Notes: generated by a model not told the origin, from the sequence alone. A stretch of DNA of 5,830 nt from Acidobacteriota bacterium (GCA_020201365.1 JAIVGV010000398.1:1-5830); one strand, 5' to 3'; counted from the first letter of the stretch, positions 1 to 5,693 are shown. Made by a program: numbers and translations.

Positions 1-183
1 GAGTTGAACCCGCCGAAGGGCGCGGGCGCGGAGGAGTCCAAGGCTTTCGACCTGAGCGCGCCCGACCGGGTTGACGACGCCGCGTTCAACCGCGTCCTCT
101 GGAAGATGATCAAGGGCGACGCGACCCCTTCCCCTGCGCCGCGCCACGCCTCGCCGGTTCACCTCTTACGCGCGGGGCGGTGA
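1..183 (+). CDS. C-terminal end of a probable YncE/alkaline-phosphatase-like phosphoesterase (partial)
   Basis: The reading frame is open from the first base and ends at TGA 181-183, giving the last 60 residues of a protein whose start lies outside the window. The visible tail has an N-terminal LNPP, then FDLSAPDRVDDAAFNRVLWK, then MIKGDATPSPAPRH. From memory, the order 'LNP...DEDTFNRILWHAxKGxDxPYP' is typical of the C-terminus of bifunctional beta-propeller (YncE-like)/alkaline-phosphatase-family phosphoesterases, which are common in Acidobacteriota and usually secreted. No catalytic residue lies in this fragment, so the family call rests on the tail alone. The final 10 or so residues (SPVHLLRAGR) look non-conserved. 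The AraC gene begins 35 bp downstream on the same strand but seems to have its own promoter. That the fragment is coding is fairly secure; the family name is moderate. Confidence 0.6.
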   Translation, partial: ELNPPKGAGAEESKAFDLSAPDRVDDAAFNRVLWKMIKGDATPSPAPRHASPVHLLRAGR

Positions 184-209
184 CGCCCGCCGCCGCCGTG
201 CGCTAAGAT
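180..209 (+). promoter_or_regulatory. Candidate sigma-70-type promoter of the AraC gene, near-leaderless
   Basis: A -10-like TAAGAT (204-209) sits 18 bp after a -35-like GTGACG (180-185), and the latter overlaps the upstream gene's TGA stop. The ATG is at 219, only 9 bases after the -10 box, so the transcript would have a leader of a few bases at most. This fits the absence of any purine-rich ribosome site before that ATG. Each box matches the consensus at four of six positions, so this is suggestive only. Confidence 0.35.
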
Positions 210-218
210 TCCCTCGGC

Positions 219-1070
219 ATGAACCGCCAGCAACTCTTCCGCAGCCCGCAGGTCTCCGTCTCGCGCTTCGATCATCAGTCGCAGACCGCCAACCTCGACC
301 CGGAGGAAGAGGTCTGCCGCGACTACGCGATCCACTTCGTCGAGTCGGGCTACTTCCGTCTGGGCGCGCAAGGCGGAAGTTGGCTGCTCTCGCCGGGCGC
401 GGTCTTCGTCAGTCGCCCCGGCGCGTTGCACCGCTACAGCCACGAGGAGAACTTGCCGCCGGACGTTTGCGTGTCGGTCGTTTATTCGAACGACTTCTTC
501 GCGGGAGCGGACGGCGACGAGCGCCCGTCTTCACACGGCGTCCCCGCGGCGCTCGCGCCCGCGAACCGTCTCGCGTTCCTTCGGCTGCGACTCATGAAGC
601 TGACCGAGCGCGCCGACGCCTTCGCGCTCGAAGTCTTGGCGTGCGAGCTCGTTTCCGCCGTCCGCTCCGGCGGCGACGTTGAAGGCAAGCTGTACCGCGC
701 GCGCCAACTCGGCTGGTACGCCGAGCGCGTCGAAACTGTGCGCGCGCTGCTTGAGGCGCGCTACTGGGAGTCGCACACGCTCGCGTCGCTCGCCGCGCAC
801 GTCGGGATGAGCCCCTTCCAGTTCGCGCGCGTGTTCCGCGAGCTCGCGGGCGAGCCGCCGCACCGTTACCTGCTGGGAGTGCGGCTTGAGCGTGCCTCGC
901 GGATGCTGCGCGACGGCGTGCCCGTCACCGAGACCTGCTTCGAGGTCGGCTTCTCAAACCTCAGCCACTTCACGCGCTCCTTCCGCAGGAGGTTCGGCTA
1001 CGCTCCGTCCTCACTAAAGCCGCGCGGCGTCCGCGCACTAAATCGCGTCGCCCGCTCGCCAAAAAGTTAG
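219..1070 (+). CDS. AraC-family transcriptional regulator
   Basis: This is a complete 283-residue cytoplasmic DNA-binding regulator, within the usual 250-310 range for the family. Residues about 1-95 look like the N-terminal cupin-type ligand-sensing domain: short beta-strand-like stretches, then HFVESGYFRL and the LSPGAVFVSRPGALHRY segment common in AraC cupin domains. The C-terminal part is a clear double helix-turn-helix. HTH1 lies at about 187-208 (TLASLAAHVGMSPFQFARVF). HTH2 lies at about 236-257 with the family signature GFSNLSHFTRSFRRRFGYAPS at 244-264. The ATG has no Shine-Dalgarno sequence; the near-leaderless promoter explains this and no better start exists nearby. It runs parallel to the decayed NTF2-like remnant downstream, which may once have been its target or partner. 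The ligand and regulon cannot be read from the sequence. Gene and family are near certain. Confidence 0.93.
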   Translation: MNRQQLFRSPQVSVSRFDHQSQTANLDPEEEVCRDYAIHFVESGYFRLGAQGGSWLLSPGAVFVSRPGALHRYSHEENLPPDVCVSVVYSNDFFAGADGDERPSSHGVPAALAPANRLAFLRLRLMKLTERADAFALEVLACELVSAVRSGGDVEGKLYRARQLGWYAERVETVRALLEARYWESHTLASLAAHVGMSPFQFARVFRELAGEPPHRYLLGVRLERASRMLRDGVPVTETCFEVGFSNLSHFTRSFRRRFGYAPSSLKPRGVRALNRVARSPKS

Positions 1071-1139
1071 ACCCGCCCGAAGCGCCAGCCCAAAACTCAA
1101 ACGCGCAAGAAACTGCAAGCCGCGGCGCGCGAGCCTCGA

Positions 1140-1385
1140 CGGTAATGTCTGCTCGCCTGTCGTTTGATCATCTCCGAGAAATCTGCGGAGGAGTATGCGC
1201 GCAACCTTCGCCCGCGTCGTCGTCGCGGCGGGCCGACCCGCAGCCGTGTCCCGCTTTAAGAGGGGCGAGACGAGCAGGGTCGGCGCTTCGACGTGCGGCT
1301 CAGCTTCACGGACACCTACGTCAAGCGCGGCGGGCGCTGGCAGGTGTGGGCTTCACAACACAACCCGCCTCCGGCAGTGATAATT
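1140..1385 (+). pseudogene. Frameshifted remnant of an NTF2-like / DUF4440 (SnoaL-like) protein
   Basis: Translating from 1260 gives EGRDEQGRRFDVRLSFTDTY followed directly by VKRGGRWQVWASQHN (to 1364). The run 'RF..R.TD.YVKR.GRWQ..ASQ' is the familiar C-terminal strand pair of DUF4440/NTF2-like proteins. That frame is closed upstream by TAA at 1257-1259. Plausible upstream pieces lie in other frames: AAVSRFK (frame of 1195, ending 1260) and ISEKSAEEYARNLRP (frame of 1146, about 1170-1214). At least two frame changes would be needed to join them, one near 1210 and one near 1260, and no intact start is seen. An intact family member is about 120-150 residues and this remnant covers roughly half. 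These proteins are small cone-shaped folds that bind or turn over small molecules. The C-terminal match is the firm part; the upstream pieces are inferred. A sequencing error is an alternative to decay. Confidence 0.55.
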
Positions 1386-1461
1386 TACCCTCTCGTCTAT
1401 ACGCGGCTCCGGCGTCTCATCGGGTCGGACTCTGAGGCGCGCGGGATATGATGAGAGGTAC

Positions 1462-1490
1462 TTGCGTCGCGGCGACGCGGTGTGTATAAG
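1462..1490 (+). promoter_or_regulatory. Candidate promoter of the hydrolase gene with palindromic spacer
   Basis: TTGCGT (1462-1467) and TATAAG (1485-1490) are 17 bp apart. The -10 box matches consensus at five of six positions and the -35 at three. Between them lies the perfect palindrome GCGTCGC-G-GCGACGC (1464-1478), placed where a repressor would block RNA polymerase. Transcription would start near 1497 and give a leader of about 150 bases. A -10 box this AT-rich stands out in its GC-rich surroundings. Confidence 0.35.
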
Positions 1491-1544
1491 GCGCGCGAGG
1501 GGTTGTTGATCTAGGCAAGCACGTAGAGCACAAAGGGCGCCGTA

Positions 1545-1562
1545 CCCGAAGTCGCCTTCGGG
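1545..1562 (+). repeat. Perfect 7-bp hairpin in the hydrolase leader
   Basis: CCCGAAG (1545-1551) and CTTCGGG (1556-1562) pair fully around a four-base loop, TCGC. No T-run follows, so it is unlikely to be a terminator. It lies inside the presumed 5' leader and may be a structural element. Confidence 0.4.
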
Positions 1563-1577
1563 CATCGCGCACGCGGG

Positions 1578-1617
1578 AAATCCGTCGCGGCAGAAACTGC
1601 CCGGCGGATTTTGCTTT
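1578..1617 (+). terminator. Candidate intrinsic terminator or leader hairpin before the hydrolase gene
   Basis: An outer stem AAATCCG (1578-1584) / CGGATTT (1605-1611) encloses an inner stem GGCAG (1589-1593) / CTGCC (1597-1601) around an AAA loop. The 3' arm leads into a T-rich stretch, TTTTGCTTT. The form is terminator-like but the T-run is interrupted and the stem has an internal loop. It sits 30-70 bases before the start codon. It could end read-through from the left, attenuate the hydrolase transcript, or simply be leader structure. Confidence 0.35.
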
Positions 1618-1632
1618 AACAGAAAACTCTGC

Positions 1633-1637
1633 GGAGG
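1633..1637 (+). promoter_or_regulatory. Ribosome-binding site fixing the GTG start of the hydrolase
   Basis: GGAGG lies 9 bases before GTG 1647-1649. The next in-frame ATG (1710) has no comparable site, so the GTG is the better start. Confidence 0.7.
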
Positions 1638-1646
1638 ACGACGCGC

Positions 1647-2480
1647 GTGAACGAAGACGCTCGGCAGGATCACGTCTCGAAGCTGGAAGTCGTCTATCGA
1701 ATTCCCGGCATGGAGCAAGCGGTAGTTCGCCGCGACGTCGTGTACAAAGTCGCCGACGCGGGCGCTCTGACGATGGACATCTACCGCCCGCCCGGTTCGG
1801 CTGACGTTGAGCCGCCGCCCGCCGTCGTCATCGTCGCGGGGTATCCCGATCCGGGATTCGAGAGGGCGGTCGGCTGCAAGTTCAAAGAGATGGGCTCGAC
1901 CGTCTCTTGGGCGCGCCTGTTCGCCGCCTCCGGCTTGGCTGCGATCACTTACGCGAGCCGCGAGCCGGAAGCTGACCTCGGCGCGCTGCTGCGACACGTC
2001 CGGCAGAACGCCGACGCGCTGGGAGTTGACGGCGGGCGCGTCGGGCTGTGGGCGTGCTCCGGCAACGTCCCCGTCGCGCTATCGGCGCTGATGCGCGAAG
2101 GCGACGCATTGCGGTGCGCCGCGCTGTGCTACGGGTACATGCTCGACCTCGAAGGCTCAAACGTCGTGGCGGAGGCGGCGAAGAAGTTCGGTTTCGCCAA
2201 TCCGTGCGCGGGGAGGTCGGTCTGCGAGCTGCCAAAGGCTGCGCCGCTCTTCGTCGCGCGCGCGGGTCGCGACGAAATGCCGCGGCTGAACGAGACGATT
2301 GATCGTTTCCTCGTCGAAGCCCTGGCGAACGATCTGCCGCTCACCTTCGTGAACCTCGCGGACGCCCCGCACGCCTTCGATCTGTTCAACGATTGCGAGA
2401 AGACGCGCGAGATCGTGAGACAGATACTAACGTTCCTGCAGTCCCGTCTCACGACTCCTCCGGCCCGTAGCACGGCGTGA
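1647..2480 (+). CDS. Alpha/beta hydrolase (dienelactone-hydrolase / esterase-like)
   Basis: A complete 277-residue protein of the alpha/beta hydrolase fold, probably a cytoplasmic ester- or peptide-bond hydrolase since no signal peptide is visible. The N-terminal part has the paired strands VVRRDVVYK and LTMDIYRPPG (about 26-50) usual in this branch. The strand AVVIVAGYPDPG (59-70) supplies the oxyanion region. The nucleophile elbow follows strand RVGLW as ACSGN (136-140), with Ser138 the likely nucleophile; this departs from the usual GxSxG, and Cys137 lies next to it. Asp209 (in LFVARAGRDEMP) and His242 (in LADAPHAFD) complete the triad in the correct order and spacing. The length fits the family. 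The gene stands alone on its strand and its stop is 32 bp from the convergent ADOP gene's stop. The substrate cannot be told. The fold is secure; the reaction is inferred. Confidence 0.85.
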   Translation: MNEDARQDHVSKLEVVYRIPGMEQAVVRRDVVYKVADAGALTMDIYRPPGSADVEPPPAVVIVAGYPDPGFERAVGCKFKEMGSTVSWARLFAASGLAAITYASREPEADLGALLRHVRQNADALGVDGGRVGLWACSGNVPVALSALMREGDALRCAALCYGYMLDLEGSNVVAEAAKKFGFANPCAGRSVCELPKAAPLFVARAGRDEMPRLNETIDRFLVEALANDLPLTFVNLADAPHAFDLFNDCEKTREIVRQILTFLQSRLTTPPARSTA

Positions 2481-2512
2481 ATGCGTCGGGCTGTGGTGCG
2501 ATCGCGCGCCGT

Positions 2513-5218
2513 TCATTCCTCGCGCAGCGCGACCATCGGATCGGCGCGCGCGGCGCGGCGGGCGGGGAAGTAGCAGGCGAGCAGCGCCGCGGCGAGCAGC
2601 ACGAAGGCGACGCCGCCGAAGGCGCGCGCGTCGAGCGCGCTGACGCCGTAGAGGTTCGACCGCATGACGCGCCCCACGAGGTACGCGCCGCCCAGCCCGA
2701 GCAGGAGTCCGAAGACGGCGAGCCTCACGCCCTCGCCGAGAACCAGGCGCAAGAGCTGTCCGCCCGCCGCGCCGAGCGCCACGCGCACGCCGAACTCGTG
2801 CGCGCGCTCGGCGACGGCGAAAGCCATCACGCCGTAGATGCCGACCGCGGCGAGCAAGAGCGCCAGCGCGGCGAAGCTGCCGTAGAGCACCACGCCGAAG
2901 CGGTCGAACGCGAGCGTCTCACCGAGAATCTGATCCATCGTCTTGACGCCCGCGAGCGGCAGATCGGGATCGACCGCGCTCACCGCCGCGGCGAGGTCGC
3001 GCGTGACCGACTCCGGCTCGCCCGCCGTGCGCACCGCCACGGACGCGCGCGGCTGCGGGCTCTGCCAGAACGGCAGATAGACGACCGGAGTTTCGTCGTC
3101 GCGCAAACCTATCCCGCCGCGCGTGTCGTGGAAGACGCCGACAATCTGCCACTCGCTCTCGCTGCCGCTACGCTCTCCGCCCTGTGCGCCGTTCTGCGCG
3201 CTTCCCTGCGCGTTGCCTTGTGAGCCGGGCGGCGCGGGCTGGCTCACGGCGATGCGCTGCGCGAGCGGATCGTCGGCTGCGAGGTAACGCCGCGCGAAGG
3301 TCTCGTTGACCATCGCGACGCGCGCGCCCGCGTCGCCGTCCTGCTCCGTGAAGTGTCGCCCTCTGACGACGCGTATGCCGAAGGTGTCGAAGTAGCCGGG
3401 CGTGACGTACTGGAATCCCGCCAACTGTCGCGCGCCCGGCGCGGGCGGCGGCGCGCCGACGACGCGGAAGGGTCTGACCTGTCCCGCGCCCCGCAGCGGC
3501 AGCCCCGTCGTCACGGTCGCCGTCTCGACGCCGGGCACGGCGCCGATCTTTTCGAGCAGTTGCCGGTAGTAGGGGCTCGCGCGCTCCGGCTCTTTGAAGC
3601 GCGACTGCGGGACGGGCAGGTAGAAGGTGAGCACGTGATCCGTGCGCACGCCGAGATCGAGCCGCGTCAGATTCCAGAAGCTGCGCAGCGCGAGCCCACC
3701 GCCGGCGAGCAGCGTCAGCGCGAGGGCGAACTCCGCGACGACGAGCGCGCGCCGAAGGCGACCGCCGCCGCCGCCCGCGCGACCGCCCTGTTTGAGCACC
3801 TCGTTCAGATCGAGCCGACTCGCCTGCCAAGCGGGCGCGCAGCCGAAGAGAAGCCCCGCGACGATGGTCGCGGCGAGCGTGAAGATGAGCACGGGGACGC
3901 TCAAGCGCACGTCAGCCTCCGAGGGCAGCATCTGGAACGGGAGGATCGCGAGAATCCCTTGAACGATCATCCAGCCGAGAAGGACGCCGAGCGCGCCGCC
4001 CGCCAGAGCCAGCACCAGACTCTCGGTGATGAACTGCGCGAACAGTTGCCCGCGAGTCGCGCCGAGCGCCGCGCGGATGGCGACTTCGCGGCGTCGGGTC
4101 GTGCCGCGCGCGAGCAGCAGGTTCGCGACGTTGACGCAGCCGATCAGGAGCAGGAAGCCGACCGCGCCGAGCAGCAGCCAGAGGTTTTTGATGGTCGCGT
4201 CGGGGATGAAGTCGTTCTGCAAGGGCTCGACGCCCGCCGCCCAGTTCACGTTCGTCTGCGGGAACTCCTCGGCGAGCTGGCGCGTGACGGACTGCATCTC
4301 CGCGTCGGCTTGCCGCGGCGTCACGCCGTCCTTGAGACGACCCATCACGAGCAACCCGCGCGAGTCGTGCGTGATCTGTTCGGGCTTGAAGGCGAGCGGG
4401 AGCATGAGCTGCGACTGCTGCCGGTCGCGCATCCCCGGCGGCGTGACGCCGACGACCGTGTAGGGCTCGCCGTTCATGCGAATCAGCCGACCGACGATCC
4501 CGCGATCCGCGCCGAAGTAAAGACTCCACAGACGGTGGGTCATGACGACGACGTGATCCCTGCCCGGCACGCCCTCGTCCGGCAGGAAGTCGCGACCGAG
4601 AAACATCGGCGCGCCGGTCATCCGAAAAAAGCCGGGCGTCATCAGAGCGGCTTGCACCTGCTCCGGGCGATCCTCGGTCGCCACGTTGAACGTGCCGCCG
4701 CCCGTCCACGCTTCGAGGTACTGGAAGGACGCGGCGCGCCGCTTCCACTCAAGGAAGTCGCCCGCCGAGACGGAGCTGCGCCGCCCATTGCCCTTCGACC
4801 AGACCATCACCAACTGCTCCGGCTTCGGGTAGGGCATCGGCTCGAAGAGCGTGGCGTAAACGACGCTGTAGATCGCCGCCGTCGCGCCGATGCCGAGCGC
4901 GAGCGTGACGACGGCGGTCGCGGCGAAGCCCGGCTTCTTCGACAGCAGCCGGACGCTGTGGCGCAGGTTGCGCCACAAGCCTTCGACCGCGGGCAAGCCG
5001 CTCTGCCTGCGGCACTCTTCTTCCGTCTGCGCGACGCCGCCGAGCGCGACGAGCGCCTGCCGCCGCGCTTCTCGCGGGCTCATCCCGGCGCGCACGTTCT
5101 CGTCCGTGTGCATCTGGATGTGACTCTCCAACTCTTCCGCCAGCTCTCGGTCGCGCGCGCGTCGGCTGAAGAGCGAGCCCGCGCGGACGAAGAAGGAGCG
5201 CAGTCGTCTGGTTCGCAT
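2513..5218 (-). CDS. ADOP-family duplicated orphan ABC permease (MacB/FtsX type)
   Basis: A 901-residue inner-membrane protein. Residues about 22-71 (ELAEELESHIQMHTDENVRA through EECRR) form the permease prefix domain. The first MacB-like half follows: a membrane segment at about 98-121 (within KKPGFAATAVVTLALGIGAT), an extracytoplasmic domain to about 335, then FtsX membrane segments near 345-370, 392-422 and 440-462. The second half repeats the plan: a segment at 490-512, an external domain to about 745, and segments near 776-802, 822-848 and 868-886, ending YFPARRAARADPMVALREE, the usual ADOP tail. No ATPase is encoded nearby, as is normal for this family, so its role (export or mechanical signalling) is unknown. 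The start is ATG 5216-5218, with AAGGAG five bases upstream. The frame stays open to 5779, but that part overlaps padR and is not coding. A Gln/Gly/Ser/Ala-rich insert lies at 659-689. Confidence 0.93.
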   Translation of the reverse strand: MRTRRLRSFFVRAGSLFSRRARDRELAEELESHIQMHTDENVRAGMSPREARRQALVALGGVAQTEEECRRQSGLPAVEGLWRNLRHSVRLLSKKPGFAATAVVTLALGIGATAAIYSVVYATLFEPMPYPKPEQLVMVWSKGNGRRSSVSAGDFLEWKRRAASFQYLEAWTGGGTFNVATEDRPEQVQAALMTPGFFRMTGAPMFLGRDFLPDEGVPGRDHVVVMTHRLWSLYFGADRGIVGRLIRMNGEPYTVVGVTPPGMRDRQQSQLMLPLAFKPEQITHDSRGLLVMGRLKDGVTPRQADAEMQSVTRQLAEEFPQTNVNWAAGVEPLQNDFIPDATIKNLWLLLGAVGFLLLIGCVNVANLLLARGTTRRREVAIRAALGATRGQLFAQFITESLVLALAGGALGVLLGWMIVQGILAILPFQMLPSEADVRLSVPVLIFTLAATIVAGLLFGCAPAWQASRLDLNEVLKQGGRAGGGGGRLRRALVVAEFALALTLLAGGGLALRSFWNLTRLDLGVRTDHVLTFYLPVPQSRFKEPERASPYYRQLLEKIGAVPGVETATVTTGLPLRGAGQVRPFRVVGAPPPAPGARQLAGFQYVTPGYFDTFGIRVVRGRHFTEQDGDAGARVAMVNETFARRYLAADDPLAQRIAVSQPAPPGSQGNAQGSAQNGAQGGERSGSESEWQIVGVFHDTRGGIGLRDDETPVVYLPFWQSPQPRASVAVRTAGEPESVTRDLAAAVSAVDPDLPLAGVKTMDQILGETLAFDRFGVVLYGSFAALALLLAAVGIYGVMAFAVAERAHEFGVRVALGAAGGQLLRLVLGEGVRLAVFGLLLGLGGAYLVGRVMRSNLYGVSALDARAFGGVAFVLLAAALLACYFPARRAARADPMVALREE

Positions 5219-5559
5219 CAGGACTCCTTTGCGGGCGCGAAGAAGCGCGCGAGGATGGCCGTCGTCTTCTCCCACTCGCGCGCCTCCTCGGCGAGCTGGC
5301 GGCGTCCGGCGCGCGTGAGCCTGTAGTACTTCGCCCGGCGGTTGTTGTCGGACATGCCCCACTCGGAGGAGATGTAGCCCTCCTGTTCGAGCTTGATGAG
5401 CGCCGGGTAGATCGTGCCGTAGTTGACGGAGAGCAGCCCGCCGCTCGTCTGCTCGATGCGCCGCGCGACGCCGTAGCCGTGCAGCGCGCCCATCGCTTCC
5501 AGAGTTTTGAGAATCATCAGGGCGAGCGTGCCCTGCCAGATGTCGGTCTTGTCGCCCAC
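5218..5559 (-). CDS. PadR-family transcriptional regulator (Acidobacterial ADOP-associated type)
   Basis: A 113-residue winged-helix DNA-binding protein, complete and of typical length for the small PadR class. It opens with GDKTDIWQGTLALMILKTLE. The helix-turn-helix follows, with HGYGVARRIEQTSG (27-40) and the strongly conserved NYGTIYPALIKLEQEGYI (46-63). The wing is RRAKYYRLTRAGRRQL (74-89), then a C-terminal dimerisation helix (EEAREWEKTTAILARFF). The chosen start is GTG 5557-5559, with AGGAGG seven bases upstream. An ATG at 5598 in the same frame would add 13 unconserved residues, would place the ribosome site inside the gene, and has no site of its own. Its TGA shares one base with the permease ATG (TGATG), so the pair is surely co-transcribed and probably translationally coupled. 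Such PadR genes accompany ADOP permeases throughout Acidobacteriota. Autorepression through the dyads at 5568-5622 is inferred. Confidence 0.93.
   Translation of the reverse strand: MGDKTDIWQGTLALMILKTLEAMGALHGYGVARRIEQTSGGLLSVNYGTIYPALIKLEQEGYISSEWGMSDNNRRAKYYRLTRAGRRQLAEEAREWEKTTAILARFFAPAKES
5224..5229 (-). promoter_or_regulatory. Ribosome-binding site of the ADOP permease inside the padR end
   Basis: AAGGAG (read on the minus strand) lies five bases before ATG 5216-5218 and within the last codons of padR. It fixes the permease start and supports coupled translation across TGATG. Confidence 0.75.
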
Positions 5560-5566
5560 CGGGAGA

Positions 5567-5572
5567 CCTCCT
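5567..5572 (-). promoter_or_regulatory. Ribosome-binding site of padR
   Basis: AGGAGG on the minus strand, seven bases before GTG 5557-5559. It decides the start codon, and it overlaps the inner dyad at 5568-5590. Confidence 0.8.
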
Positions 5573-5590
5573 ATTGGGTTCGCATAGGAG
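5568..5590. promoter_or_regulatory. Probable PadR operator, inner copy
   Basis: CTCCTAT (5568-5574) and ATAGGAG (5584-5590) form a perfect 7-bp dyad around nine bases. A second, similar dyad lies 33 bp further upstream. It overlaps the padR ribosome site. On RNA the same arms could pair and mask that site. Confidence 0.55.
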
Positions 5591-5602
5591 CATCTCACAT
5601 CC

Positions 5603-5622
5603 TCTATTGGAAGGCAATAGGA
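5603..5622. promoter_or_regulatory. Probable PadR operator, outer copy
   Basis: CTATTG (5604-5609) and CAATAG (5615-5620) form a 6-bp dyad around five bases. Aligned with 5570-5589, this copy shares CTATTGG at the left and ATAGGA at the right with six differing bases between. The two centres (about 5579 and 5612) are 33 bp apart, close to three helical turns. Confidence 0.55.
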
Positions 5623-5642
5623 AATTTATGGTTCGACTGCGC

Positions 5643-5682
5643 CGTCGCGGCGGGCGGGGTTGGCGCCCCGCCCGCCGCGACG
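5643..5682. repeat. Perfect 17-bp GC-rich inverted repeat between divergent genes
   Basis: CGTCGCGGCGGGCGGGG (5643-5659) is exactly complementary to CCCCGCCCGCCGCGACG (5666-5682), with a six-base loop TTGGCG. No T-run follows on either strand, so it does not look like an ordinary terminator. It lies between the padR dyads and the promoter of the rightward gene. It may be a dispersed palindromic repeat of this genome, an insulator between divergent promoters, or a protein site. Confidence 0.75.
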
Positions 5683-5693
5683 CGGGATCGCCC

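Larger units (their letters stand above)
1071..1646 (+). other. 576-bp stretch without an intact gene between AraC and the hydrolase
   Basis: Positions 1071-1139 show nothing I can name, and no hairpin plus T-run follows the AraC stop. Positions about 1140-1385 hold a broken NTF2-like gene. Positions 1386-1460 hold only a weak imperfect inverted repeat (TCTCATC 1415-1421 with GATGAGA 1450-1456). Positions 1462-1646 look like the promoter and leader of the hydrolase gene. The short open frames here (such as one from 1145 to 1435) have arginine-, serine- and alanine-rich composition typical of chance reading of GC-rich DNA. Confidence 0.6.

Noticed and set aside
1172..1190. Hairpin CTCCG/CGGAG possibly masking a ribosome site
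   Set aside because: Only five base pairs around nine bases, and there is no intact gene downstream to regulate.
1195..1380. ATG at 1195 right after GGAGGAG as a small gene of 61 codons
   Set aside because: Only one base separates the purine run from the ATG, too close for a ribosome site. The peptide is compositionally random after the part that matches the broken NTF2-like gene.
1385..1460. Imperfect inverted repeat around TACCCTCTCGTC and GATGAGAGGTA
   Set aside because: The arms need a bulge and a mismatch and enclose about 50 bases. The perfect part is only 7 bp, which is weak evidence for function.
2481..2512. Bidirectional terminator between the convergent hydrolase and permease genes
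   Set aside because: The 32 bp hold only the 8-bp palindrome GCGATCGC (2498-2505), with no stem-loop plus T-run on either strand.
2477..3223. Plus-strand open frame of 248 codons starting at the end of the hydrolase
   Set aside because: Same reason: antisense to the conserved C-terminal half of the permease, with Arg/Ala/Glu/His-rich composition and no motif.
3353..5326. Long plus-strand open frame of 657 codons opposite the ADOP gene
   Set aside because: It is antisense to a protein with clear family motifs throughout. It is rich in Arg, Ala, Glu and Asp as expected from the reverse of GC-biased codons, and shows no recognisable domain.
5560..5598. Earlier ATG start for padR at 5598
   Set aside because: It would add 13 unconserved residues, has no ribosome site, and would swallow both the AGGAGG and the inner dyad. 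GTG at 5559 is better placed.
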